Shown here: positions 48,330 through 59,457 of the stretch, one piece after another
Layout: the number at the start of each line of letters is the position of its first letter
Numbering within the stretch: position 1 is the stretch's first letter
Assembly: GCF_026151205.1 (NCBI RefSeq)
Contig: NC_087082.1
Span: 20,360,494-20,424,493, forward strand
Origin: Bolinopsis microptera
Taxonomy: Eukaryota > Ctenophora > Tentaculata > Lobata > Bolinopsidae
DNA: 64,000 nt
Direction of reading: 5' to 3'
Made by a program: the position numbers and the translations under genes
The notes under the pieces: generated by a model
What the model was told of the DNA's origin: nothing
Database searches by the model: none
What the model saw: only the letters and a program-made list of their open reading frames with translations

Positions 48330-48458
48330 ATTGCACGAACACAGAGTACACGGAGGTAGCGAGTAAGCAGTGTTCCAGATACCAGGTTAAGATTAATGGG
48401 GTCTGCAAGGACCCGCTCTGTAAGAAGGGCTACTTCCTCAAAGACAACTACTGTCACA
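48330..48458 (+). CDS. R-spondin-like exon: furin-like repeat, first part
   Basis: 129 bp, phase 1 in and out, acceptor gttctcag, donor gtaagt. Encodes CTNTEYTEVASKQCSRY, INGVCKDPLCKKGYFLKDN and YCH. In-frame stop at 48275 and no ATG after it show that an upstream exon is needed. Confidence 0.75.
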
Positions 48459-51400
48459 GTAAGTTAATATATTACATTTGTCTGTTTACTTGTTTAAGAG
48501 GCTAAATATGTTCATATCATCAATTAACTAATTAACTGTTTCGCTAAAACAGAAACTTATTTTTATAGAAAACAAAAGAAATTTATTGAAACTAAGATTA
48601 GATATGAAATCCAAAACTTATGACAAATTGAAAACGTAAAAAACATTACATCAAAAATTCCATCGTCGTTGTACGTATATTTGTATAGGCTTCTAAGTGT
48701 TACAATAGCATAGTAACAATGCATTTGTTGCTACATATTCTCCGCCACATACTATACGCTATAACATTAACTGATCATTCTCCCGCGCGTAACTACTAGT
48801 TACCATAGTTACACTACTAGTTACCATAGTTACTGTTTCAGGATGCCACTTCTCCTGCAAGAGCTGTATTGCGTATGACGTGTGCGACTCCTGCGCGGGG
48901 ACCCGGTCTCTGCACGGCGGCACGTGCCATTCCAAGTGCCCTAGGAAACACCGGTCAACATACTCTGACAGCACACTTGGAATTAAGATCTGCACTAAAA
49001 GGAAGCACCTTCAAGGTTTGTTTTTCTTTCATTTTTTAAAGATAACTACCTAGTTTATTTTTTTACTACTTAAGATTGGCAGTTGTTGTAAAAGTTAGCT
49101 CTCACAGTATTATAACACAGTAGGTACAGGTGTAAAGGTCATCTTCTCATCAAAATCTTGAAACATTTCATTCTTTCAGTAGTCCCAATTATCGTCCAAC
49201 TCAACGAAGTTTAATAATCTACGGATATTTATAGTACTTTTAGATTTTAGATTTCAATTTTCAAACATTGTGAGATTACTTAGGCACTAAAATTGTTATT
49301 CCTTGGAAAATTTTGTATTTTTTGAAGGCCGTTAAGGCATTTGACCCAGTCAAAAAAGTTTCAGTTTTATATCTTTTACGGTTTTTGCGGAACGTCGTGT
49401 TAAAGTTGATGCCGTGGTGTCGGTAAAATGGTACGGATATATATATATACATATATGCCTATATATATCGTATCGCTTTATGTATAGTTAGATTCTCAGA
49501 TATTATCCCAGGCGTGTTCAATTATTCAAAGATCATGTAAAGATATAAATACTTGAATTTGTTTATAAATTAAATGCGAACGTGTTGCATAATTATGGTC
49601 AATAATGATTTAGTTCTATTATCGATCTAGATATCCGCAATAAGTAATCCCCGGAAATTAGTTTGGAAATATATTTCCTGTGGTTGGTAGCCTGTTAGTG
49701 CCCAGTATTACCATCCCAAAGACTCTGAAAGTATGTCAGAGGAGCTCGAATTGAGGAGATTAGAATATTTTCCTATTGAAGCTGGGTAAAAGTAATGCTG
49801 AGCTGATCGTATAGTCAAGAGTTGATCAAAAAAAACATCAAACAGTCTCCATTTGTCATTTGATGGCTGCTCCCCTCAATTACCATCTCCCCGGACGTGT
49901 CTACTCCGCACAACTGTACAACTACCCGAACTTGTCTCGGTCCCTTCAAAAGTTTCCTCTTTTCCTCCTGGTCTCCTTCTTTCTCCGTCCCGGTCCCTTC
50001 CCGGTCCCTCTCCCCCGGTCCCTCCTGGTATGAAAGAAGGAGCCGGCATCATCATCCGGCACCCGACTGTTTTTATCGTTGCAGCTAATGTTCACAGTCC
50101 TCTATTTGGCTCATCCCGTGACTTACAAGCCTGCAACCTTTTACTAACAGTACCAGGACTAGGCCTGGGAGACATGACGCACTGCACTTATTGTGATGAT
50201 GTAGTTATTATCATCTCCCTCCTTCAACCCTCTCTTTTTGTCCTTCTCTTCTCCCTTGATCATGTGACCATGATCATGTAACCCTTTTAACCAGGGGGGC
50301 TACGTGCCCTTTTAACGTGAGTGAAATACTGCAACTCTGTCTCTTAGCTCTCACAACCGAGCTTTTTATCTCAAACTTTTCATGTTTACGGTATGGAGCC
50401 AGGGTGTGGCTACACATGGTTAAAACATTTCATTCTCATTACATTATACTGATGTATTCTGGGTAAAATTATCTTTATCCCGGTTGTTGCGACAAGTAAA
50501 AATGCTCTTATTAGGGAAAGGAGATTACTCGATGTTTCAATGTAACTACATCGTATTCATGATCTCAAATTATTTGTTATATAGTAGTGTTGAAAGTATT
50601 AAAAAGTTGAAAGTATTAAAAAGTAGTTACATTGAAACATCGAGTAATCTCCTTTCCCTAATAAGAGCATTTTTACTTGTCGCAACAACCGGGATAAAGA
50701 TAATTTTACCCAGAATACATTACAACAATGCGACTCATAAATAATACTCCAATCCGGATTTTACACATTATACTGAGATACAATAAATTATGCAATCATA
50801 AGATTATACTCAATAAAATATATTTAATCACAGAATCTTAGATATTTACTAGTGCGCTCATCTCTGTGGAGATATTCTCTCATCATATCTTATATTAGTG
50901 TTATAGTGTAGCAGGAGTACCTCCTCCTCCTCCTCCTCCTCCTCCTCCTTCTTCTTTCATCTCCCTTAGTGTGGATATATTCTCTCATCCCTGTTTATAT
51001 ATCAGAGATATTGCCTCATTCCCTCTAAGTATTAAGATAGTGACGTAATATTTGATAACATGTAATAATCGTTATTATCCTATATCAACCTAGATTCCTC
51101 AAGATTCCACAAAATGACACCCGCGGTACAAGGAATATCTGCTTTTCAGAACTAAGGTTCCGCATCTCGGAGTTTGTCGTTGTACAGGTCCTGTTATTTC
51201 CGTGTCTGAACTAACAGGACCTGAAGGATGAATTACTATTCATAGGATGACGCGACTCCAGGTGGGGAGGGAATACACAACGCACTTGTAGACAATGCTT
51301 CATTTGTGTACTCGAGCTTTATTGGATTAAGTTGTATAGCCAGGGGAGCTCCAAATTCCCTTGTAAATAATCAATTATATGGTGTCTCGCCAGTCCAATC

Positions 51401-54400
51401 ATGAGATGCAGTAATGGAAATAATATCCTATTAAAGCAGCCCTCCACTAATCAGGTATGTGACATAGCACAAATTGTAATATCTCGACTCTCCGGTCCTA
51501 AGTATGATTTGTGTTGTAAATGGAGGAATTTTATGCAGTAGCGTATGGTATCGTGGTTTGGAAAATATGGTTTAGCTCATTGAAAGTCTGTTCTGCATAC
51601 CAAGGAATTTAGATGGAAGTTAGAACGCTGGTTCCGAGCCAAAAAGTGAGCGGTCTGTAACGATTTGTAACGGTCTATGATGGTCTGTAATCTACTTACT
51701 TATTTAGAAGTGGCAGCACTACTCAGAAGTTAGAAGTGGCCGTATATGCAGTAGCAGCACTGCTGTTTTTACGGATATTTCGCAGTGAGGGTAACACTGG
51801 AAGGGTTTGTAAGATATTACAAAGGAGTAAGCCCTACTTGTTCCGCCTAATTATATCTTTACTTTACAGTTCCGGCTAATTACGTCCACCCACCAATTTA
51901 CACTATAATATTCAATATTCCTGTCTTCTCCTCCCTTTGTCCTCCTCCCTTTGACTAGCAGTCTCTTGTTTTCTCTCTTGTTCTCTTCCTCAGAACGATG
52001 TACTCGTAATCTGTAAATAATATTAAATTGCAACGATATTTACGCTAAGTAGACTTTTCGAGGAAGCCTTGGTCTGAGAATTTACAGGATTCTTTTTATC
52101 TCGTAATGGGATAGACTTGCAATGAAAATTATGGTAGTAGGGACTGATAGAGACTATAAATAAAGTTAGTGATGTTTACGTAACTATTAGTCACTGTTAG
52201 TTTCGAATTCCAGTACACATTTAACTTCTACAATAATTAGTGTATAAATTTTGCCGCCCATCAAAGATATCCATATCGCACAGACAAGGAGCTCGTTTTT
52301 CACCGAAGATGACGTCGTACAAATAAAAGTAACTAAGCACTTAAGTTAAGTGTTTTTAGAGAATTTACTCTCGTTAAGTGACTTAACGAGAGTAAATTCT
52401 CTAAAAACACTCGAGATATTCAATTATTGTCCTTGACATGACGCTGTATCAACAAATCAAACAATTAATTAAATATTAATTAAATAATCTGCATTCTCTT
52501 GCAGTTAGTACCCCCCGAGCGTGAATCTCATGACAAACAGATTATTGTCCGGCTATTTCCAAGCATCTTGTTTTAACTTTGAACTGACAGTTTATAGTAA
52601 TATAAGATGCCTTAATTAAGCTAGAAGATTTAATAAAGTTTCGTCATACTCGGTGCGGCTAATGGTAATAAACAATCGCCCAAAATTTAACAAATTGTAT
52701 TAATACTCAGTGAGCACTCTCTCGTTAGTACTCTGCTATTTCCGATCAAAGTCAGAAGTATAATCTAACTAGCATCACAAGCCTGCCTGTCCCTGACGGA
52801 CGCGGTATATTATTGTATTATGGGTTATTTATATATTATTATGATGAGCGTTAGCTGACGTTGAGTATGAAATCGTTAAGTCGGTTATGATGGTGTTAAG
52901 CCGAAGTAGTCCCAAGATAATCCAGTGTAGAATGTTAAGATTGATGGTGAAAACTTAAAAATGACATTATATATAAATTTTGACATAACAGTTTCTAAAA
53001 ATATAATTTCTATCTACCTCATCCACTCATTGCTCAAATATCAGTTCCTGTTGACCTCTATTTGTCACGTGACCAGCTCTATATTCCAGATACCAGATGT
53101 GAGGTGGGAGAGTGGGACCAGTGGACAGAGTGCGGGAGAATTGGTGGACCTAATGTCAGAACCAGGACCAGGACAGTTGGAAAGGGACCTTCTTGTGTTG
53201 GCATCGCGCCAATTCAGCACAGACATTGTCTTTCTCTAGGATTTGGTAAGTTTTGAGCTGAAGTTTTTATGATAATATGTTTACTAATACTCTAGTCTCT
53301 AATTATACTACGTGATTGCAATGTTCTGTGAAACACGGACAATTTTATTTTGTTATTTTCGCTTTTCAAACTTCGTTCAGTTACAGCTTCTGAAAGCTGA
53401 TGAATCTCATTATGGATAATTAATAAACACGAGTTACCCTAATACTGTAACACACTGCAACACACTGTAACACACTGTAACACACTGTAACACACTGCTA
53501 CACACTGCAACACACTGCAACACACTGTTACACACTGTTACACACTGTAATACACTGCAACATACTGTAACACACTGCAACACACTGCAACACACTGTAA
53601 CACACTGTAACACACTGTGACACACTGTAACACACTGTAACACACTGTAACACACTGTAACACACTGCAACACATTGTAACACACTGTAAAACACACTGT
53701 AAAACACACTGTAACACACTGTAACACACTGTAACACACTGTAACACACTGTAACACACTGCAACACACTGTAACACACTGTAACACACTGTAACACACT
53801 GTAACACACTGCAACACACTGTAACACACTGTAACACCTACAGCGAGTGACTTAGCAGCGTGCGTTGTATCAGAGTGGTTACCATGGGAACAATGCGACT
53901 CGTCCTGTGAGAACAAGTTCAGGAGAAGGCGGAGGATCCTGGAGACTCCACCTGATGGAATGAGGAAGAAGAGAGCTCTGTGTCCGAACCTTGTGGAGGA
54001 GGAACCCTGCCCTTGTTACTTTCAGAACCAGGCATCTGTCAACGGTAAGTTGTGGTAGTTAATTAATTGATGAATTATCTAATTATTGATTAGTGGTAAT
54101 TTATTAATTGATTAATTAATTAGTGAGTATTGTTCTCATCTTTATTACATTTAATTTACTTTCTTCTCTCAATTCTAGAGCCAAGTCTAAGAACTATATC
54201 ATTTATTACCAACAAATGATTTATTATTAATAATGCTCAAGTTATACTAAATACCTGTAACATGTTGATTGTTACAGAGTTGAGTCAGTGTGAGATGGGG
54301 GAGTGTTATACTAAATACCTGTAACATGTTGATTGTTACAGAGTTGAGTCAGTGTGAGATGGGGGAGTGTTATATTAAATACCTGTAACATGTTGATTGT

Positions 54401-57400
54401 TACAGAGTTGAGTCAGTGTGAGATGGGGGAGTGTTATATTAAATACCTGATTGTTACAGAGTTGAGTCAGTGTGAGATGGGGGAGTGTTATATTAAATAA
54501 CACGTTGATTGTTACAGAGTTGAGTCAGTGTGAGATGGGGGAGTGTTATATTAAATAACACGTTGATTGTTACAGAGTTGAGTCAGTGTGAGATGGGGGA
54601 GTGTTATATTAAATACCTGATTGTTACAGAGTTGAGTCAGTGTGAGATGGGGGAGTGTTATACTAAATACCTGTAACATGTTGATTGTTACAGAGTTGAG
54701 TCAGTGTGAGATGGGGGAGTGTTATATTAAATACCTGTAACATGTTGATTGTTACAGAGTTGAGTCAGTGTGAGATGGGGGAGTGTTATATTAAATACCT
54801 GATTGTTACAGAGTTGAGTCAGTGTGAGATGGGGGAGTGTTATACTAAATACCTGTAACATGTTGATTGTTACAGAGTTGAGTCAGTGTGAGATGGGGGA
54901 GTGTTATATTAAATACCTGTAACATGTTGATTGTTACAGAGTTGAGTCAGTGTGAGATGGGGGAGTGTTATATTAAATACCTGATTGTTACAGAGTTGAG
55001 TCAGTGTGAGATGGGGGAGTGTTATACTAAATACCTGTAACATGTTGATTGTTACAGAGTTGAGTCAGTGTGAGATGGGGGAGTGTTATACTAAATACCT
55101 GTAACATGTTGATTGTTACAGAGTTGAGTCAGTGTGAGATGGGGGAGTGTTATATTAAATACCTGATTGTTACAGAGTTGAGTCAGTGTGAGATATGGGA
55201 GTGTTAGATTAAATACCTGTAACATGTTGATTGTTACAGAGTTGAGTCAGTGTGAGATGGGGGAGTGTTATATTAAATACCTGTAACATGTTGATTGTTA
55301 CAGAGTTGAGTCAGTGTGAGATGGGGGAGTGTTATATTAAATACCTGATTGTTACAGAGTTGAGTCAGTGTGAGATGGGGGAGTGTTATACTAAATACCT
55401 GTAACATGTTGATTGTTACAGAGTTGAGTCAGTGTGAGATGGGGGAGTGTTATATTAAATACCTGTAACATGTTGATTGTTACAGAGTTGAGTCAGTGTG
55501 AGATGGGGGAGTGTTATATTAAATACCTGTAACATGTTGATTGTTACAGAGTTGAGTCAGTGTGAGATGGGGGAGTGTTATATTAAATACCTGATTGTTA
55601 CAGAGTTGAGTCAGTGTGAGATGGGGGAGTGTTATACTAAATACCTGTAACATGTTGATTGTTACAGAGTTGAGTCAGTGTGAGATGGGGGAGTGTTATA
55701 TTAAATACCTGATTGTTACAGAGTTGAGTCAGTGTGAGATGGGGGAGTGTTATATTAAATACCTGTAACACGTTGATTGTTACAGAGTTGGGTCAGTGTG
55801 AGATGGGAGAGTGGACACCCTGGTCAGACTGTGACGCACCCTGTAACCAGGGGACCATGAAGAGGACCAAGTCACCGGAGGGTCCTCAGTACTCACCAGG
55901 CTGCAGAACCTTCACTGAGACCAGACCCTGTTGTCAGCAGACATGTCAAGGTACTGAACCTTTTTAGTGTTTTGTAGCGTTATTGTAGCGTTTTTGTAGC
56001 GTTTTGTAGTGTTTTTGTAGTGATTTGTAGCGTTTTGTAGCGTTATTGTAGCGTTTTTGTAGCGTTTTGTAGTGTTTTTGTAGTGTTTTGTAGCGTTTTG
56101 TAGTGTTTTGTAGTGTTTTTAGTGTCTTTGAAATGACTTAGTGTATTCTGTGTAAAATTATCTTTATCCCGGTTGTTGCGACAAGTGAAAATGCTCTTAT
56201 TAGGGAAAGGAGTTTACTCGACGTTTCAATGTAACTACATCGTATTCATGATCTCAAATTATTTGTTATATAGTAGTGTTGAAAGTATTAAAACCGGGAT
56301 AAAGATAATTTTACACAGAATACATTACAACAATGCGACTCATAAATAATACTCCAATCCGGATTTTACAAATGACTTAGTGGTATGTTTCAAATGTGTG
56401 TGTTTCAGATTACTGTTCGGGAACACTACTAGGAGACTGGTCTAGCTGGGGGAAGTGTGAGGGCACCTGTGAGCACAGTACTCGCCGCAGAGTCAGGAGC
56501 AATCTCTTCCCTTCCGTTCTCATGTTCTGCGAGCTACACCAGCTCTACATGGAGATACCCTGTAAAAAGAGGGGCTGCAAAGGTTAGCTTTATCTGTTGT
56601 TAGTTTTATCACACTGTTGTTAGTTTTATCACACTGTTGTTAGTTTTATCACACTGTTGTTAGTTTTATCTGTTGTTAGTTTTATCTGTTGTTAGTTTTA
56701 TCACACTGTTGTTAGTTTTTATCACACTGTTGTTAGTTTTATCACACTGTTGTTAGTTTTATCACACTGTTGTTAGTTTTTATCGCACTGTTGTTAGTTT
56801 TATCTGTCGTTAGTTTTACCTGTTGTTAGTTTTATCACATTGTTGTTAGTTTTATCTGTCGTTAGTTTTACCTGTTGTTAGTTTTATCACATTGTTGTTA
56901 GTTTTATCACACTGTTGTTAGTTTTATCACACTGTTGTTAGTTTTATCACACTGTTGTTAGTTTTATCACACTGTTGTTAGTTTTATCACACTGTTGTTA
57001 GTTTTATCTGTTGTTAGTTTTATCTGTTGTTAGTTTTATCACACTGTTGTTAGTTTTTATCGCACTGTTGTTAGTTTTATCTGTCGTTAGTTTTACCTGT
57101 TGTTAGTTTTATCACATTGTTGTTAGTTTTATTTGTCGTTAGTTTTACCTGTTGTTAGTTTTATCACATTGTTGTTAGTTTTATCACACTGTTGTTAGTT
57201 TTATCACACTGTTGTTAGTTTTATCACACTGTTGTTAGTTTTATCACATTGTTGTTAGTTTTATCACACTGTTGTTAGTTTTATCACAATGTTGTTAGTT
57301 TTATCACACTGTTGTTAGTTTTATCACACTGTTGTTAGTTTTGTCAGATTCTGCTGTTGCAGGGTAATACAATAGCACAAAAGTCGTGATTAGAATCAGA

Positions 57401-57674
57401 ATACATTGTGGCCGGTTTTGGTTGTGTCATATTTGAACACATAATTTGTGTAGGATTGTGTCTTATTAAGTCCAGTTTTGTGTCTTATTAAGTTCAGTAT
57501 TGTGTCTTATTAATTTATTATACTCAACAATTGTCTCCCTCAGACCAATGCGTGTTAAGTGAGTGGGGAGATTGGTCTGCTTGTGATAACAACATAAAGT
57601 CCAGACACAGACAAATGCTATCCGGAAACAAATGCCCGAGTCCGGAACTCATGGACTCCATTCCTTGCAGCTGA
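48330..57674 (+). CDS. R-spondin-like secreted protein: furin-like repeats plus five TSP1 modules (5' exon not found)
   Basis: Join 48330-48458, 48842-49015, 53090-53245, 53844-54044, 55786-55950, 56409-56582, 57544-57674. Every intron is phase 1, as expected for shuffled extracellular modules, and the frame ends at TGA. The first two exons give Cys-rich furin-like repeats (CHFSCKSCIAYDVCDSC, GGTCHSKCP); the next five each give a thrombospondin type 1 module with WxxW-type cores (CEVGEWDQW, EWLPWEQC, CEMGEWTPWSDC, GDWSSWGKC, CVLSEWGDWSAC). Furin-like repeats followed by TSP1 is the R-spondin layout; R-spondins raise Wnt signalling through LGR receptors and ZNRF3/RNF43. Vertebrate members have one TSP1, so five is unusual. 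No signal-peptide exon of matching phase could be identified between 44300 and 48330. Another FU/TSP1 secreted protein is possible. Confidence 0.8.
48781..48833 (+). repeat. Two 21-bp units next to an acceptor
   Basis: actactagttaccatagtta twice, inverse of the kinase exon H array unit, ending about seven bases before the acceptor of the second furin-like exon. Confidence 0.8.
48842..49015 (+). CDS. R-spondin-like exon: furin-like repeat, second part
   Basis: 174 bp, phase 1 in and out, acceptor tgtttcag, donor gtttgt. Encodes CHFSCKSCIAYDVCDSCAG, LHGGTCHSKCPRKH and KICTKRKHLQ: the C-x2-C-x2-C..CDSC..GTC..CP spacing of furin-like repeats. Two copies of a 21-bp repeat stop seven bases before the acceptor AG. 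Confidence 0.8.
50453..50764. mobile_element. Palindromic non-autonomous element, full copy
   Basis: A near-perfect inverted repeat of about 90 bp per arm (tgtattctgggtaaaatt.. and its inverse ending near 50720) is followed by a single-copy tail ending ccggattttac. Flanked by a 12-bp direct repeat acattatactga (50441-50452 and 50765-50776), read as target-site duplication. Lies in the long intron of the R-spondin-like gene. Confidence 0.8.
52351..52411. repeat. Perfect 30-bp-arm hairpin
   Basis: gtgtttttagagaatttact.. (30 bases) is followed after one base by its exact inverse, ending taaaaacac. Confidence 0.93.
53090..53245 (+). CDS. TSP1 module 1
   Basis: 156 bp, phase 1 in and out. Encodes RCEVGEWDQWTECGRIGG, VRTRTRTVGKGPSCVG and HRHCLSLG: TSP1 Trp ladder, basic R-x-R strand and conserved Cys. 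Confidence 0.85.
53448..53837 (+). repeat. 10-bp (gtaacacact) array before TSP1 module 2
   Basis: About 39 units with gc and gt variants, ending directly before the cctacag acceptor of exon 53844. Confidence 0.95.
53844..54044 (+). CDS. TSP1 module 2
   Basis: 201 bp, phase 1 in and out. Encodes ACVVSEWLPWEQCDSSCEN, KFRRRRRILETPP and LCPNLVEEEPCPC. The 10-bp gtaacacact array ends about seven bases before its acceptor. Confidence 0.85.
54247..55785 (+). repeat. 64/54-bp array spanning the acceptor of TSP1 module 3
   Basis: 26 copies of gattgttacag|agttg (the last is the genuine acceptor). Each unit copies 28 exon bases (agttgagtcagtgtgagatg..) and then intron sequence. Long units include taacatgttg and hit TAA in the exon frame; short units lack those ten bases and stay in frame into the next unit. 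Confidence 0.96.
55786..55950 (+). CDS. TSP1 module 3
   Basis: 165 bp, phase 1 in and out. Encodes LGQCEMGEWTPWSDCDAPCN, MKRTKSPEGPQYSPGC and TRPCCQQTCQ. Its acceptor and first 28 bases are the template for 25 upstream tandem copies; the genuine copy differs where the Trp codon (TGG) replaces TGT. Confidence 0.87.
55965..56125 (+). repeat. Short-unit array after TSP1 module 3 donor
   Basis: Irregular units of gtagcgtttt / gtagtgtttt beginning about 15 bases after the donor. Confidence 0.85.
56142..56369. mobile_element. Second copy of the same element, right arm mostly deleted
   Basis: Same left arm, centre and tail as the copy at 50453, but most of the right arm is missing, from the centre to ccgggataaag. 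Flanked by aaatgacttag(tg) at 56131 and 56370. Lies in the intron between TSP1 modules 3 and 4. Confidence 0.8.
56409..56582 (+). CDS. TSP1 module 4
   Basis: 174 bp, phase 1 in and out. Encodes YCSGTLLGDWSSWGKCEG, TCEHSTRRRVRSN and MEIPCKKRGCK. A tandem array based on gttagttttat begins at its donor. Confidence 0.85.
56583..57343 (+). repeat. ~21-bp array starting at TSP1 module 4 donor
   Basis: The donor gttagctttatctgttg is the first unit; about 37 units of gttagttttatcacactgtt follow, with shorter gttagttttatctgt variants. Past the donor the frame reads GGT TAG. Confidence 0.95.
57544..57674 (+). CDS. TSP1 module 5 and stop
   Basis: Phase 1 in, acceptor ccctcag. Encodes QCVLSEWGDWSACDNN, SRHRQMLSGNKCPSP and DSIPCS then TGA. 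The module ends at its last Cys with no basic tail like that after TSP1 in vertebrate R-spondins. Confidence 0.83.
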
Positions 57675-59457
57675 GGAGGTCCCATCTCCAGACTCCTGGA
57701 TTAGACGTGCTAGTTGGAACTCTAGTGCTGCAACATCACAACAACAACACTATCCCAGGGACCTCAATCCTGAAAATACTCTCCGTTCTTCTTAGAGAAT
57801 AGTCAGATGAAAAAGAATTGCTAATGTTTGATGGTCAACATTTTGTGAAGTATTTAAGAGAAATGAGAACAATTCTAAACTAATTCACTTGCCTAATTCT
57901 GGTCTTCTGTTGAGTATTGATTTACCACGGCGCTACCAGGGTTACAGTTACCAGGGTTACAGTTACCAGGGTTACACCACGGCGCTTCAAATTAAAAAAC
58001 TTAGTCTAAAGCAGTTTAGCGAGTGATTTAGTCGAGATAGACTTGAAATGTTTAACGATCGAACTGGTTCGGACTTACGTTCTACTGAAAGACTCAAAAG
58101 ATAGTCATAGCGTAGTAATTAATGTCTAAAGTTTTATTAGAGTATTGTATAGTTAATGAAAACTAGATTTATGTGCGTTTTAGTACAAAGTTTTCACTCC
58201 ATTCGCCATTATTTTGTAACATCAAAACATGTGGCGAAAATTATATTATTTATAAATTTCCGTTTTTCCGACATAATTAATGATTGTGACACATTATTTT
58301 TGTAGAATGCAACTTCTTATCGTAATAATATTGATGCAATTTCTAAGTTTTTCCTTAAAAAGGCTGGCCATTCCACATTTGAAAGCTCACACATAGGCAG
58401 AAAATACTGTCTCATGAATTGTTGTTTAGAATTTCAAATTACAAATGCTGACAAGAGTCACAAAATTCAGAGTGACTGGCGCGCACCATGTGTAAAAGTA
58501 CAGCAGATCCGGCACTGGAATACCGTCTTGTTTTGTCCAATTACTCAATACTTATGGGTTTAATTTAATTACATTTATATATCGATGTTCTGATTTATGT
58601 ACATTAGATAATTTTTACATGCTAGTATTGAGATATAATCTAGATCCCTAATTTTTCTTTACAATGTTGCTAAAGAACATCATTGCCTCACAGCTCGTCT
58701 TGGTAATAGAGTGCTGAGTAGATTTCTAATATTTGATTTCATTGTTTACATTTCAATGTAAAACTTATGACAGAGTTTTATTTACAATTCCAAACCATCA
58801 TCTATATCAGCAGCTGGTGACCTGGCAATCGTTTATAAACTTTAAATAATTGGGCCGGGGAGTCTCCATTAAATTTAATGATTAAAATTCTCTCGGAATT
58901 GACTATATAGCTTGTTTATAATTATCGCTGGCCTAAGGTCAGCGCTTATTTGTAACTCTAACTGTAATTGTATTGCGCGAGCGATTTTGAATCGAGCGTC
59001 TTGAAAATCGAGTGTATAAATCTATCTTCTCTATTTTAAGCAATCACCCTCAAAAGCTTCCAGGATCTGGATATGTTTTGTCATACGTTGTATTGACATT
59101 GTGTGTATGACCCGCCGCGCACGAGTGCGCGGCTCCCCTGTATCGTAGAAACTCTACAGTCTACTATAGTGAAACGACCGTGGGGTCACGACGTGATACA
59201 AAATACCCAGCAAACCCTACCGGCTGGGGTTTATCTCCAAAAGTAAAATAAATAAAACCTTCCGGTTTTCAACAAAATTTTCGTCTCTTAAATCTAAAGT
59301 TAGTTTCCCAGGATAGGATCAGCAAAATTTGGAACAACTTAAATTTTGAATTAGACCAAAAAGTTTGATTTTGGGCCAAAATGAATGTGGTTGTCATGAC
59401 AACTAAGCTAAATACAGCGTACGAAAAGTGAACTTGACGTGACGTGCAAGGACAAAT
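57675..59457. other. 3' flank of R-spondin-like gene
   Basis: Includes three ccagggttacagtta units at 57937-57977. Otherwise AT-rich with no gene seen. Confidence 0.45.

Larger units (their letters stand above)
49016..53089 (+). other. Long intron of R-spondin-like gene
   Basis: Holds the palindromic element at 50453, a (ctc)n run at 50916-50945 and the hairpin at 52351. Nothing else supported. Confidence 0.5.

Noticed and set aside
49853..50281. 142-codon frame rich in Pro/Ser
   Set aside because: Lies inside an intron, low-complexity CT-rich DNA, no recognisable domain.
53434..53916. Cys/Val/Gln repeat frames on the - strand
   Set aside because: Translation of the inverse 10-bp array upstream of a TSP1 exon.
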